Origin: Poseidonocella sp. HB161398
GTDB taxonomy: Bacteria; Pseudomonadota; Alphaproteobacteria; Rhodobacterales; Rhodobacteraceae
Assembly (NCBI RefSeq): GCF_005870025.1
Contig: NZ_VATA01000056.1
Coordinates: forward strand, 1-41,925
Reading direction: 5' to 3'
DNA: 41,925 nucleotides
How positions within the stretch are numbered: the stretch's first letter is position 1; each line of letters begins with the position of its first letter. A program made the position numbers and the translations under genes. Shown here one piece after another: positions 23,765 to 32,566 of this stretch. A model generated the notes under the pieces. That model had not been told where the DNA came from, did not search any database, and was given only the letters and a program-made list of their open reading frames with translations.

Positions 23765-25063
23765 ATGGACCCCATTACCCTCGGCGTGATCGGCATCCTC
23801 GTGCTGGTGCTGCTGGTCGTGACCGGCGTGCCGGTCGCCTATGCCTCGGCCTTCACCGGCATTGCCGGCATGATGATCCTCAGGAACCCGACCGTCGCGA
23901 CCGGGCTGTCGGGCATCGTGCCCCATGCCAATTCCGGGCATTACGCGCTGAGCGTGCTGCCCCTCTTCATCACCATCGGCTTTCTCGCCATGCATGCGGG
24001 GATCACCACCTCGGCCTATGACGCGGCGCGCAAATGGGTCGGGCGCGCGCCGGGCGGGCTGGCCACGGCGACGATCTTCGCCTCGGCGGGCTTCGCGGCG
24101 GTCTCGGGCGCCTCGACCGCCTCGACCGCGGTCTTCACCCGGCTGGCCCTGCCCGAGATGGAGGCGCGCGGCTACGACCGCCGCCTGGCCGCGGGCGTGG
24201 TCGCCGTGGGCGGCACGCTGGCCGCGCTGATCCCGCCTTCCGCCATCCTGGTGATCTACGGCATCATCGTCGAGCAGTCGGTGGCGAAGCTGCTGCTGGC
24301 GGGGCTGGTCCCGGGGGTGATCTCGGTCATCGTCTACCTCCTCGTCATCACCGTCGTGGTGAAGCTGAAGCCCGGGCTCGCGCCGCTGGAGCCCTCGACC
24401 ACCTTCGGCGAGAAGCTGCGCGCGCTGCCGCAGGTCAGCGGCGTCTTCGCGGTGGTCGGCGTGATCCTCGGCGGCATCTACCTGGGCTGGATGACGCCGA
24501 CGGAATCCGCGGGCGTCGCCACCGCGATCATCCTGGCCATGGCGCTTTTCAAGCGGATCGGCCTGGGCGAGTTCCGCGACGGGCTCCTCGACACGGTGCG
24601 CACCACCGTGATGATCTTCATGGTGATCTGGGGGGTGATGATCTTCGTGCGCTTCCTCGCCTTCACCGGGCTGCCGGGACAGGTGACCGACATGGTGGTC
24701 GGGCTCGACACGCCGCGCTGGGTCATCATGGCCGGGATCATCGTGATGTACCTCCTTCTGGGGATGATCCTCGACGGGCTCGGCATGATGATGCTGACCC
24801 TGCCGGTCGTCTTCCCGGCGGTGACCGCGCTCGGCTACGACCCGATCTGGTTCGGCATCCTCCTGGTCAAGCTGATCGAGATCGGCGTGGTGACGCCGCC
24901 GGTGGGGCTGAACTGCTACGTGGTCAGCGGCATCCGGCCCGACATTCCGCTGGAAAGCGTGTTCCGCGGGGTGACGCCCTTCCTTGTCGGCGAGGTCGTC
25001 ATCATCGGCCTGATCCTGGCCTTCCCCGAGCTGATCCTCGCCCTGCCGAACCTGATGGGCTGA
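23765..25063 (+). CDS. TRAP transporter large permease (DctM type)
   Basis: This 432-residue protein, about 11-12 membrane segments, is the ion-coupled transport subunit of a TRAP system. Family patterns include GVPVAYASAFTGIAGMMIL near the start, SAGFAAVSGASTASTAVFTRLALPEM (about 104-129), GGTLAALIPPSAILVIYGIIVEQS and the C-terminal VVTPPVGLNCYVVSGI. It takes organic acids inward using a Na+ or H+ gradient. It is the last gene of the operon; a 10-bp stem-loop starts 5 bp after its stop. Confidence 0.95.
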   Translation: MDPITLGVIGILVLVLLVVTGVPVAYASAFTGIAGMMILRNPTVATGLSGIVPHANSGHYALSVLPLFITIGFLAMHAGITTSAYDAARKWVGRAPGGLATATIFASAGFAAVSGASTASTAVFTRLALPEMEARGYDRRLAAGVVAVGGTLAALIPPSAILVIYGIIVEQSVAKLLLAGLVPGVISVIVYLLVITVVVKLKPGLAPLEPSTTFGEKLRALPQVSGVFAVVGVILGGIYLGWMTPTESAGVATAIILAMALFKRIGLGEFRDGLLDTVRTTVMIFMVIWGVMIFVRFLAFTGLPGQVTDMVVGLDTPRWVIMAGIIVMYLLLGMILDGLGMMMLTLPVVFPAVTALGYDPIWFGILLVKLIEIGVVTPPVGLNCYVVSGIRPDIPLESVFRGVTPFLVGEVVIIGLILAFPELILALPNLMG

Positions 25064-25068
25064 GACCC

Positions 25069-25094
25069 GGACCGGCGGCGCGTCCCGCCGGTCC
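25069..25094. terminator. Bidirectional stem-loop between TRAP and NIPSNAP genes
   Basis: GGACCGGCGG, a 6-nt loop and CCGCCGGTCC form a perfect 10-bp stem between the convergent ends of the TRAP large-permease gene (stop at 25063) and the NIPSNAP gene (stop at 25102). It lacks a T-run but is well placed as a two-way terminator. Confidence 0.6.
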
Positions 25095-25101
25095 GTCCGC
25101 G

Positions 25102-25683
25102 TCAGCGCAGCGGCGAGAGCGCCAGGGGGCGCAGGATCTCGTGGCGGGCCGCGCCCTCGGCGGTGGCGAAGGGATCCTCGCCCGGCGCATGCGCGAAGAG
25201 CGACAGCACCCGCCCCGGCGCCGCCCCCGAGACCGCCCGCCAGCGGCCCAGCTGCTCGCCCGCGGCCGCGCCATCGCCCTCGGCCAGGGTCAGGAGCCGT
25301 TCCCCGAACATCGGCGTGCCCTGGGCATCCGGCGGATGCGCCTGGCGCCGCGCCGCCGCCACCAGATCGAGCAGCGGCGAGGAGGCCTCGCAGCGCATCA
25401 GCAGGTTCTCCTGCCTGACGATCAGCGGGAAGCCCGCCGGCACGAAGCCCTCGTTCCAGTCGCGGTCCCGGGCCAGCCCGGCCCGCGCCGCCGCGCGCTC
25501 TTCCAGCGAGGCGTAGATCCACAGATGGTAGATCCGGTTCAGCGCGCCGCTATCGGTCAGCCAGTAGCCCGCCAGCGGCAGGTGCCGCGTGACATGCTGC
25601 ACGCCGTTCTTCCGGAAGAGCTCCAGATAGTCGGGGGCCTTGCCCGGCACCAGGTCGTAGATCCGCAATTCATGGAACATCAT
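25102..25683 (-). CDS. NIPSNAP-family protein
   Basis: This 193-residue protein begins with the NIPSNAP pattern MFHELRIYDLVPGKAPDYLELFRKNG and contains LNRIYHLWIYASLEERAAARAGL (about 49-71), typical of this ferredoxin-like, dimeric alpha-beta barrel family. The second half is a weaker copy of the fold. Bacterial NIPSNAP genes often sit in catabolic clusters for aromatic or alicyclic acids, but the chemistry is not established. It is transcribed in the same direction as the AraC gene, with 90 bp between them that hold an AraC-type operator (25736-25768). It is convergent with the TRAP operon. Start: two adjacent ATGs, of which the first (25683) is used. Confidence 0.82.
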   Translation of the reverse strand: MMFHELRIYDLVPGKAPDYLELFRKNGVQHVTRHLPLAGYWLTDSGALNRIYHLWIYASLEERAAARAGLARDRDWNEGFVPAGFPLIVRQENLLMRCEASSPLLDLVAAARRQAHPPDAQGTPMFGERLLTLAEGDGAAAGEQLGRWRAVSGAAPGRVLSLFAHAPGEDPFATAEGAARHEILRPLALSPLR

Positions 25684-25735
25684 CTGCCCTCCTCGGCTTG
25701 CCTGCGACGGGTCTAGCCCGCCGGGACCGGGCGGA

Positions 25736-25768
25736 GAATGCAGCTTTGCGGGTTCTTCTTGCAGATTT
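25736..25768 (-). promoter_or_regulatory. Putative AraC-type operator of the NIPSNAP gene
   Basis: On the minus strand AAATCTGCAAGA (25768-25757) is followed by AAAGCTGCATTC (25747-25736). These are two direct half-sites exactly 21 bp apart, as expected for an AraC dimer bound to one face of DNA. The ends AAATnTGCAA and TsCATTC match the elements at 21848 and 26720. The right half is 52 bp from the NIPSNAP start codon, a position from which it could overlap the -35 region. Confidence 0.68.
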
Positions 25769-25773
25769 GCCGC

Positions 25774-26661
25774 TCAGCCCGCGCGGCTGCGCCCGGCCAG
25801 CATCGCCTTGCGGTAGCCGCCCGGGGTCTGGCCGGTGCGGCGGGTGAAGTAGCGGCTGAAATAGGCCGGATCCTCGAAGCCCAGCTCGAAGCCGATCTCC
25901 GCCACCGAGCGGTCGAGATAGACGAGATAGCGCTTGGCCTCGACGATGGTCCGGTCATGCAGCAGCGCCGAGGGCGACTTGCCCGCCCGCGCCCGGCAGG
26001 CCTGGTTCAGCCGGTGCGGCGTCACGCCGAGCGCGCCGGCATATTCCGCGATGGTCCGCTGGGTGCGGAAGCCCTCCTCCAGCGCCTCGCGGAAGCGGCA
26101 GACCAGCGCGTAGTCGCGGTCGCCCGCGGCCAGGGACGGGCCGCCGGTCTCGGCTGCGGCGCGCATCAGCGCCACCAGCATCTGCAGCACCAGGCCGCGG
26201 ATCGCCGCCCGCCGCCCCGGCGCCGACCAGACATATTCGCGGTAGCAGCCGCGGAAGAGCGCCGCCGCGCCCTCGCCATCCTCGGGCGGGTAGACCGCCG
26301 GGCGCGAGAGCGGCGCGAGAAGCCGCGCATCCTGTCCGGCCACCGCGCGCAGATAGCCGGTCGCGGCATTGATGACCCAGCCGTCGGTGCCTGCGGAGAA
26401 CTCGAACCCGTGGACCAGTCCGGCGGGGACCAGGATCAGGCTGCCCTCGGGCACGGCCAGCTCCTGCCCCTCGACCAGGTAGCGGCCGCCGCCGCGCTCC
26501 ACCAGCAGGATCTGCACGTGATCGGGATGGGAATGCTCTCCAATAATCCAATCATGCGCCCCGCTGCGTTCGCGGATCGGCTCGATATGCAGGAAGTCCA
26601 TCTCGACATCCGAAATGGGGTCTCCGTACAGAAAACAAAGGGGAATTTCCAAATCCAGCAT
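25774..26661 (-). CDS. AraC-family transcriptional regulator with N-terminal cupin
   Basis: This 295-residue protein has an N-terminal cupin sensor (about 30-95, with EHSHPDHVQILLVERGGGRY and VPAGLVHGFEF) and a C-terminal double helix-turn-helix of AraC type (about 190-288: TIAEYAGALGVTPHRLNQ, then VAEIGFELGFEDPAYFSRYF and TGQTPGGYRK). The layout is like PobR-type regulators of aromatic catabolism. The ATG at 26661 is chosen because GGGAGG lies about 10 bp upstream and the cupin follows directly; a longer in-frame version would run through the divergent promoter. It is divergent from the flavoprotein-SDR operon and is the probable reader of the AAATnTGCAA...CATTC sites at 21848, 25736 and 26720. 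Confidence 0.9.
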   Translation of the reverse strand: MLDLEIPLCFLYGDPISDVEMDFLHIEPIRERSGAHDWIIGEHSHPDHVQILLVERGGGRYLVEGQELAVPEGSLILVPAGLVHGFEFSAGTDGWVINAATGYLRAVAGQDARLLAPLSRPAVYPPEDGEGAAALFRGCYREYVWSAPGRRAAIRGLVLQMLVALMRAAAETGGPSLAAGDRDYALVCRFREALEEGFRTQRTIAEYAGALGVTPHRLNQACRARAGKSPSALLHDRTIVEAKRYLVYLDRSVAEIGFELGFEDPAYFSRYFTRRTGQTPGGYRKAMLAGRSRAG

Positions 26662-26719
26662 CGCGCGCCGCCTCCCTGCCAGCTTGTCCGCGCCTGTCTC
26701 CTCCCGGGCGCGGCCATCC

Positions 26720-26752
26720 AAATATGCAATTTTTGACGGGCTGCGTCCATTC
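26720..26752 (+). promoter_or_regulatory. Putative AraC-type operator of the flavoprotein-SDR operon
   Basis: AAATATGCAATT at 26720-26731 and GTCCATTC at 26745-26752 form the same bipartite element as at 25736-25768, with identical end-to-end length (33 bp). It lies in the 175-bp gap between the AraC gene (start 26661) and the flavoprotein gene (start 26837), pointing toward the latter, 84 bp from its ATG. Confidence 0.66.
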
Positions 26753-26836
26753 ATTCCGGCGCCGGTCCGAACGAGATTGCCGGAGATGGGCGCGGGCCAG
26801 GGAGAGGCGGCGCCGCAGATTCCGGGAGGACAGAGG

Positions 26837-28534
26837 ATGGACGAAACGCTCCGAGACGGGCAGCGATGCGACGTGCTGGTGATCGGCTCCGGCGCCGGCG
26901 GGCTGGCGACCGCGATCACCGCGGCCGAGCACGGGCTCGACGTGGTGGTGATCGAGAAGGAGCCGGTCTTCGGCGGCAGCACGGCCTTTTCCGGCGGGGT
27001 GCTGTGGATCCCGGGCAACCGCCATTGCGGCGGCGCGGACAGCCGCGACGCGGCGCGGCGCTACATGCAGGCCGAGACCGGCAATTTCTACGATGCCGAA
27101 GCGGTGGAGGCCTATCTGCGGACCGGGCCCGAGATGCTCGACTTCTTCGAGCGCGAGACCGAGGTCGCCTTCGTGCCGACGCTCTATCCCGACTACCATC
27201 CGCTGGCGCCGGGCGGGGTCGATACCGGCCGCTCGGTGCTGGCCGCGCCCTATGATACCTCGGCGCTCGGCAAGGACATGAAGCGGCTGCGCCCGCCCCT
27301 GAAGACGATCACCTTCATGGGGATGATGTTCAATTCCTCGAATGCCGACATCAAGCATTTCTTCAATGCCACCAAGTCCTTCGGCTCGTTCCTCTATGTC
27401 GCGCGGCGGCTTGCGGGGCATTTCGGCGAGGTCCTCCGCCATGGCCGCGGGACCAAGGTGACATCGGGCAACGCGCTGGCCGCGCGGCTGGCCAAGAGCT
27501 GCTTCGACCGCAGGATCCCGATCCATACCGGCTGCGCCGCGACCGAGCTGCTGAGCGGGCCCGACGGCGTCACCGGCGCGGTGATCGCGACGCCCGACGG
27601 CACGGTGACGGTCCATGCCGGCAAGGCGGTGGTGCTGGCGGCGGGCGGCTTCGCCCGCGACCTGGAGCGGATCCGGCAGGCCTATCCGCATATGCGCCGC
27701 GGTGGCGAGCACCTGACGCCGGTCCCGGAGGGCAGCACCGGCGACGGCATCGAGCTGGGCATCGCCGCGGGCGGGCGGTTCGAGCTGCGCTTCCCCAATG
27801 CCGCCGCCTGGATGCCGGTTTCCAAGGTGCCGGACGGCAAGGGCGGGCATATCGCCTTCCCGCATCTGCTTGACCGCTACAAGCCGGGGATCATCGCCGT
27901 GCTGAAGGACGGGCGGCGCTTCACCAATGAAAGCGAGAGCTACCACGATGTCGGCGCGGCGATGATCCGCGCCTGCGAGGGCGGGACCGAGACCGCCTGC
28001 TGGCTGATCGCCGACCGCAGGGCGCTGTCGAAATACGGGCTCGGCCATGCCAAGCCCGCGCCTGTGCCGCCCGTGCTGTCGCAGCGCACCGGCTATCTCA
28101 AGCACGGCCGGACGCTGGCAGAGCTGGCCGCGGCCTGCGGCATCGATCCCGCGGGGCTCGAGGCGACGGTGGCGGAATACAACCGCGGCGCGCAGGACGG
28201 GCAGGATCCGGCCTTCGGCCGCGGCGCGACCTCCTTCAACCGCTATCTCGCCGATCCGGAGGTCGCGCCCAATCCCTGCGTCGCGCCGATCGAGACCGGG
28301 CCGTTCTATGCGGTCAAGCTGGTGATGGGCGATCTGGGCACGTTCGAGGGGCTCGACACGACGGTGGAGGGGCAGGTCCTGGACCGCGAGGGCGGCACCA
28401 TTCCGGGGCTCTACGCGGTCGGCAATGACCGTGCCTCGATCATGGGCGGCAACTATCCCGGCGCGGGCATCACGCTGGGTCCGGCGATGACCTTCGGCTA
28501 TATCACCGGCCGCCATCTGGCAGGTGCGGCATGA
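26837..28534 (+). CDS. FAD-dependent dehydrogenase, 3-ketosteroid delta-1-dehydrogenase/fumarate-reductase-like
   Basis: This 565-residue flavoprotein is of the FAD_binding_2 family. It has an N-terminal dinucleotide fold (VLVIGSGAGGLATAITAAEHG, about 14-34), then GGSTAFSGGVLWIPGN, and ends with LYAVGNDRASIMGGNYPGAG. That last region and FTNESESYHDVG match the parts of 3-ketosteroid dehydrogenases that carry catalytic tyrosines (Tyr in SYHD and in NYPGAG). Such enzymes insert a C=C bond next to a ring ketone. There are no steroid genes nearby, so the substrate is probably a simpler cyclic ketone or ketoacid to be aromatised. The ATG at 26837 has GGGAGGA 6-12 bp upstream. The gene overlaps the SDR gene by ATGA, so the two act together. 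Confidence 0.85.
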   Translation: MDETLRDGQRCDVLVIGSGAGGLATAITAAEHGLDVVVIEKEPVFGGSTAFSGGVLWIPGNRHCGGADSRDAARRYMQAETGNFYDAEAVEAYLRTGPEMLDFFERETEVAFVPTLYPDYHPLAPGGVDTGRSVLAAPYDTSALGKDMKRLRPPLKTITFMGMMFNSSNADIKHFFNATKSFGSFLYVARRLAGHFGEVLRHGRGTKVTSGNALAARLAKSCFDRRIPIHTGCAATELLSGPDGVTGAVIATPDGTVTVHAGKAVVLAAGGFARDLERIRQAYPHMRRGGEHLTPVPEGSTGDGIELGIAAGGRFELRFPNAAAWMPVSKVPDGKGGHIAFPHLLDRYKPGIIAVLKDGRRFTNESESYHDVGAAMIRACEGGTETACWLIADRRALSKYGLGHAKPAPVPPVLSQRTGYLKHGRTLAELAAACGIDPAGLEATVAEYNRGAQDGQDPAFGRGATSFNRYLADPEVAPNPCVAPIETGPFYAVKLVMGDLGTFEGLDTTVEGQVLDREGGTIPGLYAVGNDRASIMGGNYPGAGITLGPAMTFGYITGRHLAGAA

Positions 28535-29343
28535 CCGGCGGCATGGACTGGCTCGGGCTCGGCGGGCGCACGGCGGTCGTCACCGGCGGCGGCGGCGGCA
28601 TCGGCCGCGCCTGCCTCGAGGGCTTCCTCGCCGCGGGCTGCAACACCGTCTCGCTGGAGATGGGCGCGGCGCGCGGCAAGGCGCTGGCCGCGGATTTCCC
28701 CGCCGAGACGGAGGCCGGGCGCTTCCTGGCGCTCGATTGCGACGTGACCTCGCCCGAGAGCCTGGAGCGCGCGGGCGAGGCGGTGGCCGCGGCCTTCGGC
28801 GGGGCGGACATCCTGGTGAACAATGCCGGGATCCTGCGCCCGGGGCCGCTGGCGGGGCTGCCGCTGGGCGACTGGAAGGCGATGCTGGCGGTCAATCTGG
28901 AGGGCGTCCTGCTGGCCAGCCAGGTCTTCGCCCGGCAGATGGCGGCGCGGGGCGGCGGGGCGCTGGTCCATGTCGCCTCGATCGCGGCCAGCCAGCCGCA
29001 GCCCTTCTCGGGCGCCTACAGCCCCGGCAAGGCGGCGGTGGCGATGCTCTCGCGCCAGCTGGCCTTCGAGATGGCGGCCGAGGGCATCCGCTCGAACGTG
29101 GTCAGCCCGGGCCTGGTGGTGACGCCGCTCAGCGCCGCCTTCTATGCCGATCCGCAGGTCCGCGCCGCGCGCGAGCGCCATGTCCCGGCCGGGCGGATCG
29201 GCACGCCGGCCGACATGGCGGAGGCGGTGCTGTTTCTCGCCAGCGCCCGGGCGGGCTATGTCACCGGCCAGGAGATCGTCGTCGATGGCGGGCTCTCGCA
29301 GGGGCTGATGGCGGCGGTGCCGCGCCCGGGCTACACCGCCTGA
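28531..29343 (+). CDS. Short-chain dehydrogenase/reductase (SDR)
   Basis: This 270-residue classical SDR has a cofactor loop TGGGGGIGR (residues 19-27), an NNAG motif in ILVNNAGIL, the catalytic Tyr-x3-Lys in GAYSPGKAAV (about 167-171) with the catalytic Ser shortly before, and a C-terminal PGLVVTP and TGQEIVVDGG. It is NAD(P)-dependent and most likely oxidises a ring hydroxyl to the ketone that the upstream flavoprotein desaturates. The start overlaps the flavoprotein stop by ATGA. It converges on the IclR gene, with only 16 bp between stops and no convincing terminator there. Confidence 0.92.
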   Translation: MTGGMDWLGLGGRTAVVTGGGGGIGRACLEGFLAAGCNTVSLEMGAARGKALAADFPAETEAGRFLALDCDVTSPESLERAGEAVAAAFGGADILVNNAGILRPGPLAGLPLGDWKAMLAVNLEGVLLASQVFARQMAARGGGALVHVASIAASQPQPFSGAYSPGKAAVAMLSRQLAFEMAAEGIRSNVVSPGLVVTPLSAAFYADPQVRAARERHVPAGRIGTPADMAEAVLFLASARAGYVTGQEIVVDGGLSQGLMAAVPRPGYTA

Positions 29344-29359
29344 GCCCGCAGGCGCTGCC

Positions 29360-30163
29360 TCAGTCGGGCAGCGCCGCGGCGATCCGTCCGGCAATCTCGG
29401 CCAGCGGCGCGCCGTATTCGGACAGCGCCTTGCCGGTGCCCATCGCGCTGCGGATCCAGATCAGCGAGATGCATCCCAGAAGCCCGGTCCCGGCGCGGAT
29501 CGGCGCGGCGATGGAGGCGGTCTCGGCGCGGAACTCGCCGCTGTCGCGGATCGCGAGGCCGCGCGCGCGGGTCTCGGAGATCATCCGCAGGAGCCAGCGC
29601 TCCTCGAGGAAGGGCAGGTCCGCCGGATCGCCGAGCCGCCGCAGATGGTCGAGGATCAGCGCGCGCTCCTCGTCGGGGCAGAAGGCGAGATAGGCGCGGC
29701 CCGCAGAGGTGCGCAGCATCGGCAGCCGGTAGCCGGTCATGCCGCGGTCGATCGACAGCGGCGAGCGGCCATGGGTGGTTTCCTGGATGACCATCGCGGC
29801 GTTGTGGTAGACCGTCAGGTCCAGCGGCCAGACCACCTGCCCGGCATATTCCCCGAAGATCGGCCCGGCCGCCTGGGCGATCTCCGCGGTCAGCGCATGG
29901 CCGTCGCCGAGCGCGGCGGCGAAACGGGTGACGCGGACATATTGCGAGGTGGCGGAGAAGGCGACATAGCCCAGCTCTTCCAGCGTCTCGAGCAGCCGGT
30001 AGACCGTGGGGCGGGGCAGGCCGAGCGCCCGGGCGATCTCGCCGGGCCGCGCCTCGCCGACCTCGTTGACATGGCGCAGGACGGCCAGGCCCCGTGCGAG
30101 CGCGCGCACGGAGCCGGAGGAGGTCTTCGGCAGGGCGGGACCGTCTGTCATGGAAAGCAGCAT
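29360..30163 (-). CDS. IclR-family transcriptional regulator (MhpR-like)
   Basis: This 267-residue protein has an N-terminal winged helix (about 18-75: SVRALARGLAVLRHVNEVGEARPGEIARALGLPRPTVYRLLE, split across the HTH) and a C-terminal IclR effector domain (about 95-265, with MLRTSAGRAYLAFCPDEER). The beginning and overall form resemble the MhpR-type activators of aromatic meta-cleavage operons. It is the last gene of the operon running from 36508 to 29360, 20 bp after the FAH gene, so it is probably autoregulated. The ATG at 30163 is used; a second in-frame ATG lies 12 bp later. Confidence 0.88.
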   Translation of the reverse strand: MLLSMTDGPALPKTSSGSVRALARGLAVLRHVNEVGEARPGEIARALGLPRPTVYRLLETLEELGYVAFSATSQYVRVTRFAAALGDGHALTAEIAQAAGPIFGEYAGQVVWPLDLTVYHNAAMVIQETTHGRSPLSIDRGMTGYRLPMLRTSAGRAYLAFCPDEERALILDHLRRLGDPADLPFLEERWLLRMISETRARGLAIRDSGEFRAETASIAAPIRAGTGLLGCISLIWIRSAMGTGKALSEYGAPLAEIAGRIAAALPD

Positions 30164-30183
30164 GTCACGCCCCCGCGCCGGTG

Positions 30184-31062
30184 TCAGGCGTCTTCGGTCG
30201 CCTGGACGGCGGCGCCTGCCTCGGCCTCGGCCCGGACCGGGTTGCGCAGAATGCCGATGCCCGAGACCTCGACCTCGCAGACATCGCCCTCCTTCATGAA
30301 GAGCGGCGGATTGCGCCGCGCGCCGACCCCGCCCGGCGTGCCCGAGACGATGACGTCGCCGGGCAGAAGCGGCAGGATGGTCGAGCAGTAGGCGATGAGC
30401 CGCGGGATCGAGGTCACCAGCAGCGCGACGGAAGTGTCCTGCACCACCTCGCCGTTCAGCCGGGTCTGCAGGTGCAGGCTGGTCGGGTCGGGGATCTCGT
30501 CGGCGGTCACCATCCAGGGGCCGAAGCCGCCGGTGCCCGCGAAGGTCTTGCCCGGCATGAACTGGTGGGTGTGCTTCTGCCAGTCGCGCACCGAGCCGTC
30601 ATTGTAGCAGGCATAGCCCGCCACATGCTCCAGCGCCTCGGCCTCGGGGATGCGGCGGCCCGGCTTGCCGATGATGACGGCGACCTCGCCCTCGTAGTCG
30701 AACTTGTCGGATTCCAGCGGCTTGATCAGCGGCGCGCCGTGGCCGATCTGGCTGCCGGGGAAGCGGGCGAAGAGGACCGGGTTCGGCGTCTCCTCGCGGC
30801 CGGTTTCCTCGATATGGGCGTGGTAGTTGAGGCCGACGCAGATGATCTTGTCCGGGTTCGGGATGACCGGCTCATGCGCCACCTCGTCGAAGGCGTAGTC
30901 GGGCGCGGCGGAGGCCAGTGCCGCGACCTTCCCGGGATCGCCCGCGGCGAGGAATGCGCGCAGGTCCGGCTCGGCGAAGCGGCGGCCGAGATCGACGATG
31001 CCTGCCTCGGTGACGAGGCCGTAGGAGGAGGTTCCGTTCTTGGAGAAAGAGCAGAGTTTCAT
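30184..31062 (-). CDS. Fumarylacetoacetate-hydrolase-family enzyme
   Basis: This 292-residue protein has the FAH fold signature. An N-terminal cap leads into KIICVGLNYHAHIEETG (72-88), the metal ligands lie in YEGEVAVIIGK (Glu124 and Glu126) and YNDGSVRD (Asp155), followed by Lys172 in GKTF and the C-terminal LLPGDVIVSGTPGGVG. The family cleaves C-C bonds or hydrates/decarboxylates 2-oxo acids formed from aromatic rings. It lies 4 bp after the flavin hydroxylase gene and behind the extradiol dioxygenase. It therefore most likely processes the ring-cleavage product as an acylpyruvase, a C-C hydrolase or a 2-hydroxydienoate hydratase-like enzyme; sequence alone does not separate these. Confidence 0.9.
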   Translation of the reverse strand: MKLCSFSKNGTSSYGLVTEAGIVDLGRRFAEPDLRAFLAAGDPGKVAALASAAPDYAFDEVAHEPVIPNPDKIICVGLNYHAHIEETGREETPNPVLFARFPGSQIGHGAPLIKPLESDKFDYEGEVAVIIGKPGRRIPEAEALEHVAGYACYNDGSVRDWQKHTHQFMPGKTFAGTGGFGPWMVTADEIPDPTSLHLQTRLNGEVVQDTSVALLVTSIPRLIAYCSTILPLLPGDVIVSGTPGGVGARRNPPLFMKEGDVCEVEVSGIGILRNPVRAEAEAGAAVQATEDA

Positions 31063-31066
31063 GGGG

Positions 31067-32566
31067 TCACACCAGTTCCGGTTGCTGAGTTTCGATGGGA
31101 TTGGGAAGCGCGAGGGCGAGAAGCTGCGCCAGCTCTGCGGCGGTCCCGGCGCTGCCGAGCGTGTGGCGGTCGGGGCGCAGCAGCACGGCGCGGGTGCCGA
31201 GCCGCTCCAGATGCCGGGCGGCGTCGGACTCCGCGGTGGTGACCAGCGCCACGTCCGCGGGCAGGGCGAGCCCCTCGGTCAGCCCGGCCTCGGCGACAAG
31301 GACGAACTGGTGGGGGTGGCGGTCGTCCATCCGCGTGCCGTCCGCCAGCCGCGGCTGGCCGAAGAGCCGCCCGGCAAGCGGGCCGGTCCCCAGCCCCGGC
31401 CCGAGCGGCGGCGCGATGCTTTCCATCCGCGCGGCGCCGTCCGCAGAGGGCAGGGCAGCGCGCAGCGCCTCCTCGGTGCCCGCGGTGTTGATCAGCCCGC
31501 CGAGCCGCACGGCGGTGGCGATGTATTCCCGGGCATTGGGTTTCCGCTCGCTCTCGTAGCTGTCGAGCAGCCGCTCGGCCGCGGCGCCCGCGACCTTGCC
31601 CTGGCAGATCAGCGCGAGCTTCCAGTAGAGGTTGGCCACGTCGCGGATGCCTGCGCACATGCCCTGGCCCATGAAGGGCGGGGTCTGGTGGCAGGCATCG
31701 CCCGCGAGAAGCAGCCGTCCGCTGCGCCAGTCCTCGGCGACGAGCGAGTGGAAGGTGTAGACGGCGGTGCGCTCCAGCTCGGCCTCTTCCGGCGCGATCC
31801 AGTCGGAGAGCAGCGCCCAGACGGAGTCGGGCCTGGAGATTTCGGCGCTGTCCTCGCCGGGCAGGACGGTGATCTCCCAGCGGCGGCGCTTGCCGGGGGT
31901 GCGCACATAGGTTGCCGGGCGGCCGGGGCGGCAGTACTGGATCGAATGGTCGCCGAGCCCGGGCTTCTCGCCCTTGAGGATCAGGTCGACCACCAGCCAG
32001 CGCTCGTGGAAGCCCAGATCCTCCATGCCGCTCTCGGTATAGCGGCGGATCAGCGAGCGGGCGCCGTCACAGCCGACGACATAGGCGGCCGTCACCCGCT
32101 CCACCTTGCCGCGGGACATGTCCTCGAAGCGCAGCCCGACGCGGTCGCCCTGGTCCTCGACATGGAAGACATCGCAGCGGGTGCGGACGGTGACGGTGTC
32201 GCGCGTCTCCATATGGCGGCGCAGCAGCGCCTCCAGATCCGGCTGGTGGAAGCGGTAATTGGCGCGCCAGCCCTGCGGACCCTCGCCCTGCGGTCGCGGC
32301 CAGTCGAGCAGCAGCTGCCCCGCCCCGTCGACGAAGCGCATGCCGGGATGGACATGGGTCAGCGGCTCCATCTCGGCGGCGATGCCGATCCACTGGAAGA
32401 CCCGCATCACCTCGGCATCGAAATGCACCGCGCGGGGCAGGTGGTAATGGGCGCTCTCGCGCTCGAGCACGAGGGTCTTCAGCCCGCACTGGCCCAGGAG
32501 ATGGGCGAGCGTGGCGCCGGCGGGCCCGTAGCCCACGATGGCGACGTCGTAATGGTCCATGGTCAT
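31067..32566 (-). CDS. FAD-dependent aromatic hydroxylase (MhpA/PheA-like monooxygenase)
   Basis: This 499-residue class A flavin monooxygenase has the dinucleotide site YDVAIVGYGPAGATLAHLL near the N-terminus, the DG motif VVGCDGARSLIRR (about 155-167), the GD motif RLLLAGDACHQTPPFMGQGMCAG (about 270-292) and a C-terminal thioredoxin-like domain. It hydroxylates a phenolic ring with NAD(P)H and O2, usually giving the catechol that is then cleaved. The start at 32566 is preferred because it overlaps the dioxygenase stop by ATGA; ATG at 32560 is an alternative. Its closest functional analogues are 3-(3-hydroxyphenyl)propionate and resorcinol-type hydroxylases, but the substrate is not determined. 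Confidence 0.9.
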   Translation of the reverse strand: MTMDHYDVAIVGYGPAGATLAHLLGQCGLKTLVLERESAHYHLPRAVHFDAEVMRVFQWIGIAAEMEPLTHVHPGMRFVDGAGQLLLDWPRPQGEGPQGWRANYRFHQPDLEALLRRHMETRDTVTVRTRCDVFHVEDQGDRVGLRFEDMSRGKVERVTAAYVVGCDGARSLIRRYTESGMEDLGFHERWLVVDLILKGEKPGLGDHSIQYCRPGRPATYVRTPGKRRRWEITVLPGEDSAEISRPDSVWALLSDWIAPEEAELERTAVYTFHSLVAEDWRSGRLLLAGDACHQTPPFMGQGMCAGIRDVANLYWKLALICQGKVAGAAAERLLDSYESERKPNAREYIATAVRLGGLINTAGTEEALRAALPSADGAARMESIAPPLGPGLGTGPLAGRLFGQPRLADGTRMDDRHPHQFVLVAEAGLTEGLALPADVALVTTAESDAARHLERLGTRAVLLRPDRHTLGSAGTAAELAQLLALALPNPIETQQPELV

